Source: Auanema rhodensis
Taxonomy: Eukaryota > Nematoda > Chromadorea > Rhabditida > Rhabditidae
Direction: 5' to 3'
Length of the DNA stretch: 64,000 bases
Assembly: GCA_964057225.1 (NCBI GenBank)
Contig: OZ059898.1
Coordinates: forward strand, 12,921,767-12,985,766
This document shows positions 62,502 to 64,000 of this stretch, one piece after another (the stretch's first letter is position 1; every line of letters starts with the position of its first letter). The notes beneath the pieces were generated by a model. The model ran no database searches. It was not told the origin of the DNA and saw only the letters and a program-made list of their open reading frames with translations. A program made the position numbers and the translations under genes.

Positions 62502-64000
62502 ATGTTAAAAACGGATTCAAAAGAAGAAGATGCGATACGTTTACGTCGTACTGTCATCATAGCTGTAAGTTTGAAGTGAAAGTTGCAAACTTTTTTTAAA
62601 CTTTAATATATTAATTTATTCTTGAAACTTGAACTCTTTACAGACTATTATATCAACTTTTGCTGTTTTCTCATCAATTATAACACTTCCATTAATATAT
62701 ACTTACTTACAAGCTTTGCAAACTCATATGGCTGAAGAGATGACATATTGCAGAGTAAGTTTGATACTAAAGTTTCAAAATTGTAGCATTTTAAATAGTT
62801 TACTGAATTATTAATTTCAAAAAAAATCTGCTCTGAAACTAACTTGAAACATAAAAAAACTTTTTTGCTGAGCAACATGTTCATTCAATTTAAATCTTGT
62901 CAGGCACAAACTAGGGATATGTGGATTGAAGTGTTTGCTGTAGAAGATAGTTTACGAGAAAATTCAAGAAATCTCTCTAAACGATCAACGTCACAGAATC
63001 CTGATGCTTCAGCTGCTAGAGTTAGACGTGAATGGTCCTTTGGTCAATGGATAGATAATAGAGTTGGAAACCCAGCCGACAACGTTGAGTCAATCGATCC
63101 TAAGACAGATAATGTGCAAAGGAAAATAAGTTAGAAATACAAAATGTTTGGTTGCTATAAATAAATCTTCAGACTATAAACGATTCGGAAGAGATGACAC
63201 CGGTGCTTACCCAGACTATGGTGCCAAAACAGCTGCAATTGAGGATTTCGAACCAGCTTGTTTGAAATAATTTATCCTTTCCTTTTATTTATAGTATACA
63301 TGTTAGGTTGTTCGTGTCAACAAGGTCCACCAGGTCCACCTGGACCTCCTGGAGATGAAGGGATGCCTGGTTTTGATGGCAAAGCAGGAATTGATGGACC
63401 GAATGGGCGCGATGGCCAGGTGAGATTAGTTCAAAAAGCATATCTTATGATGCAAGTAGATATATTTATCAGCCATTTCATGTTTTTTCAGCTTTTGCCG
63501 CCTTTGAATAATCCACCAGAACCATGTGTTATCTGCCCTCCCGGAGCCCCAGGAGCACCTGGAGCTATGGGACCGAAAGGACCGCCAGGGCCTAGGGGAA
63601 CTCCAGGAATTCCAGGGCAGGTATGAAATCCTATCCGATCCGACAATTGAATTTGACTATTGAGAATTTATTTTAAGTTGTTGAGCGTAAGAGAGCGGTT
63701 GTATTCTCAAAATAATTCAGTAACAAAGATTTAATTGATTTTAAAATATTCCAGGATGGAAAGAAAGGAGAACCAGGAATGGCTGGACCTCCAGGACCAA
63801 CTGGTCGTCCTGGTAGGGTTGGACCCAAAGGATCTAAAGGAGAAGATGGCCGCGTGATCATTGTCAGTTCAATACGTGTCGTTTATGTCCAGTTAATCTC
63901 AAAATTATGTATTCAGGTTGCTGGGCCGCCTGGACCACCAGGAATTCCTGGAATACCAGGACCACCAGGAGTGAAGGGATTGAAAGGACCAGACGGAAAG
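62502..64000 (+). CDS. Nematode cuticle collagen, partial (runs off the window)
   Basis: Exons: 62502-62564, 62644-62754, 62904-63129, 63173-63259, 63295-63419, 63492-63620, 63755-63862, 63917-64000 and beyond; all in frame. The N-terminus matches the nematode cuticle collagen N-terminal domain: RLRRTVIIA, a hydrophobic membrane/signal segment (about residues 17-45), and a [12 protein letters not shown] stretch. A subtilisin-like processing motif follows (AARVRRE near residue 90). After a polar spacer come CSCQQ and Gly-X-Y blocks ([16 protein letters not shown]…), a short break with CVIC, then further Gly-X-Y repeats ([30 protein letters not shown]). The cysteines flanking the triple helix are for disulfide cross-linking. 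The product is exported by the hypodermis and built into the cuticle. The junction at 63259/63295 (giving EPALYMLGC) is the least certain. Confidence 0.92.

Overview
The window is AT-rich nuclear DNA of a nematode. The organism class is inferred from gene content and gene structure: a cuticle collagen with the nematode N-terminal domain, an Srh-type seven-transmembrane chemoreceptor, a class-2 (LIPS-type) lipase, three nuclear hormone receptors with the nematode-typical CNGCKTFFRR recognition helix, many GT-AG introns of about 40-60 nt, and probable spliced-leader acceptor sites a few bases before several start codons. I cannot name the species.

Layout. 1-5.4 kb: the 3' end of an unidentified + strand gene, a secreted lipase (-), a Nudix ADP-sugar pyrophosphatase-like gene (+), tRNA-Thr(AGT) and tRNA-Ala(AGC), with decayed tRNA pieces between them. 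About 5.5-23.84 kb: one uninterrupted satellite array of 200-bp monomers, 90 near-identical copies with no net length change, bordered by decayed monomers. 24.1-25.3 kb: a six-exon chemoreceptor (-). 26.6-28.0 kb: a large inverted duplication carrying two divergently transcribed genes for the same small ten-cysteine secreted protein. 28.3-29.4 kb: a four-finger C2H2 zinc-finger gene (-). 29.57-29.72 kb: a GC-richer block of clustered hairpins with no known identity. 30.2-31.3 kb: a non-coding foldback element with ~190-bp terminal inverted repeats. 31.4-33.7 kb: nuclear receptor 1 (-). 37.7-41.5 kb: a 669-residue coiled-coil protein (+). 45.2-48.8 kb: nuclear receptor 2 (+). 50.2-52.9 kb: nuclear receptor 3 (-). 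62.5 kb to the end: a cuticle collagen (+) running off the window.

The long gene-free stretches (33.7-37.7, 41.5-45.2, 52.9-62.5 kb) hold mostly (GA)n/(CT)n and (TA)n microsatellites, poly-G runs, and two short sequence signatures that recur in many places (ATATAGTTAA, and ACAACCG close to ACGTGA). Exon structures were derived by hand; for nearly all genes every splice junction keeps frame, which is the main support for the models. The least certain parts are the 5' ends of the Nudix gene and of nuclear receptor 3. There is no obvious operon: neighbouring genes mostly differ in strand and function, and the only functional grouping is the three nuclear receptors in 21 kb.
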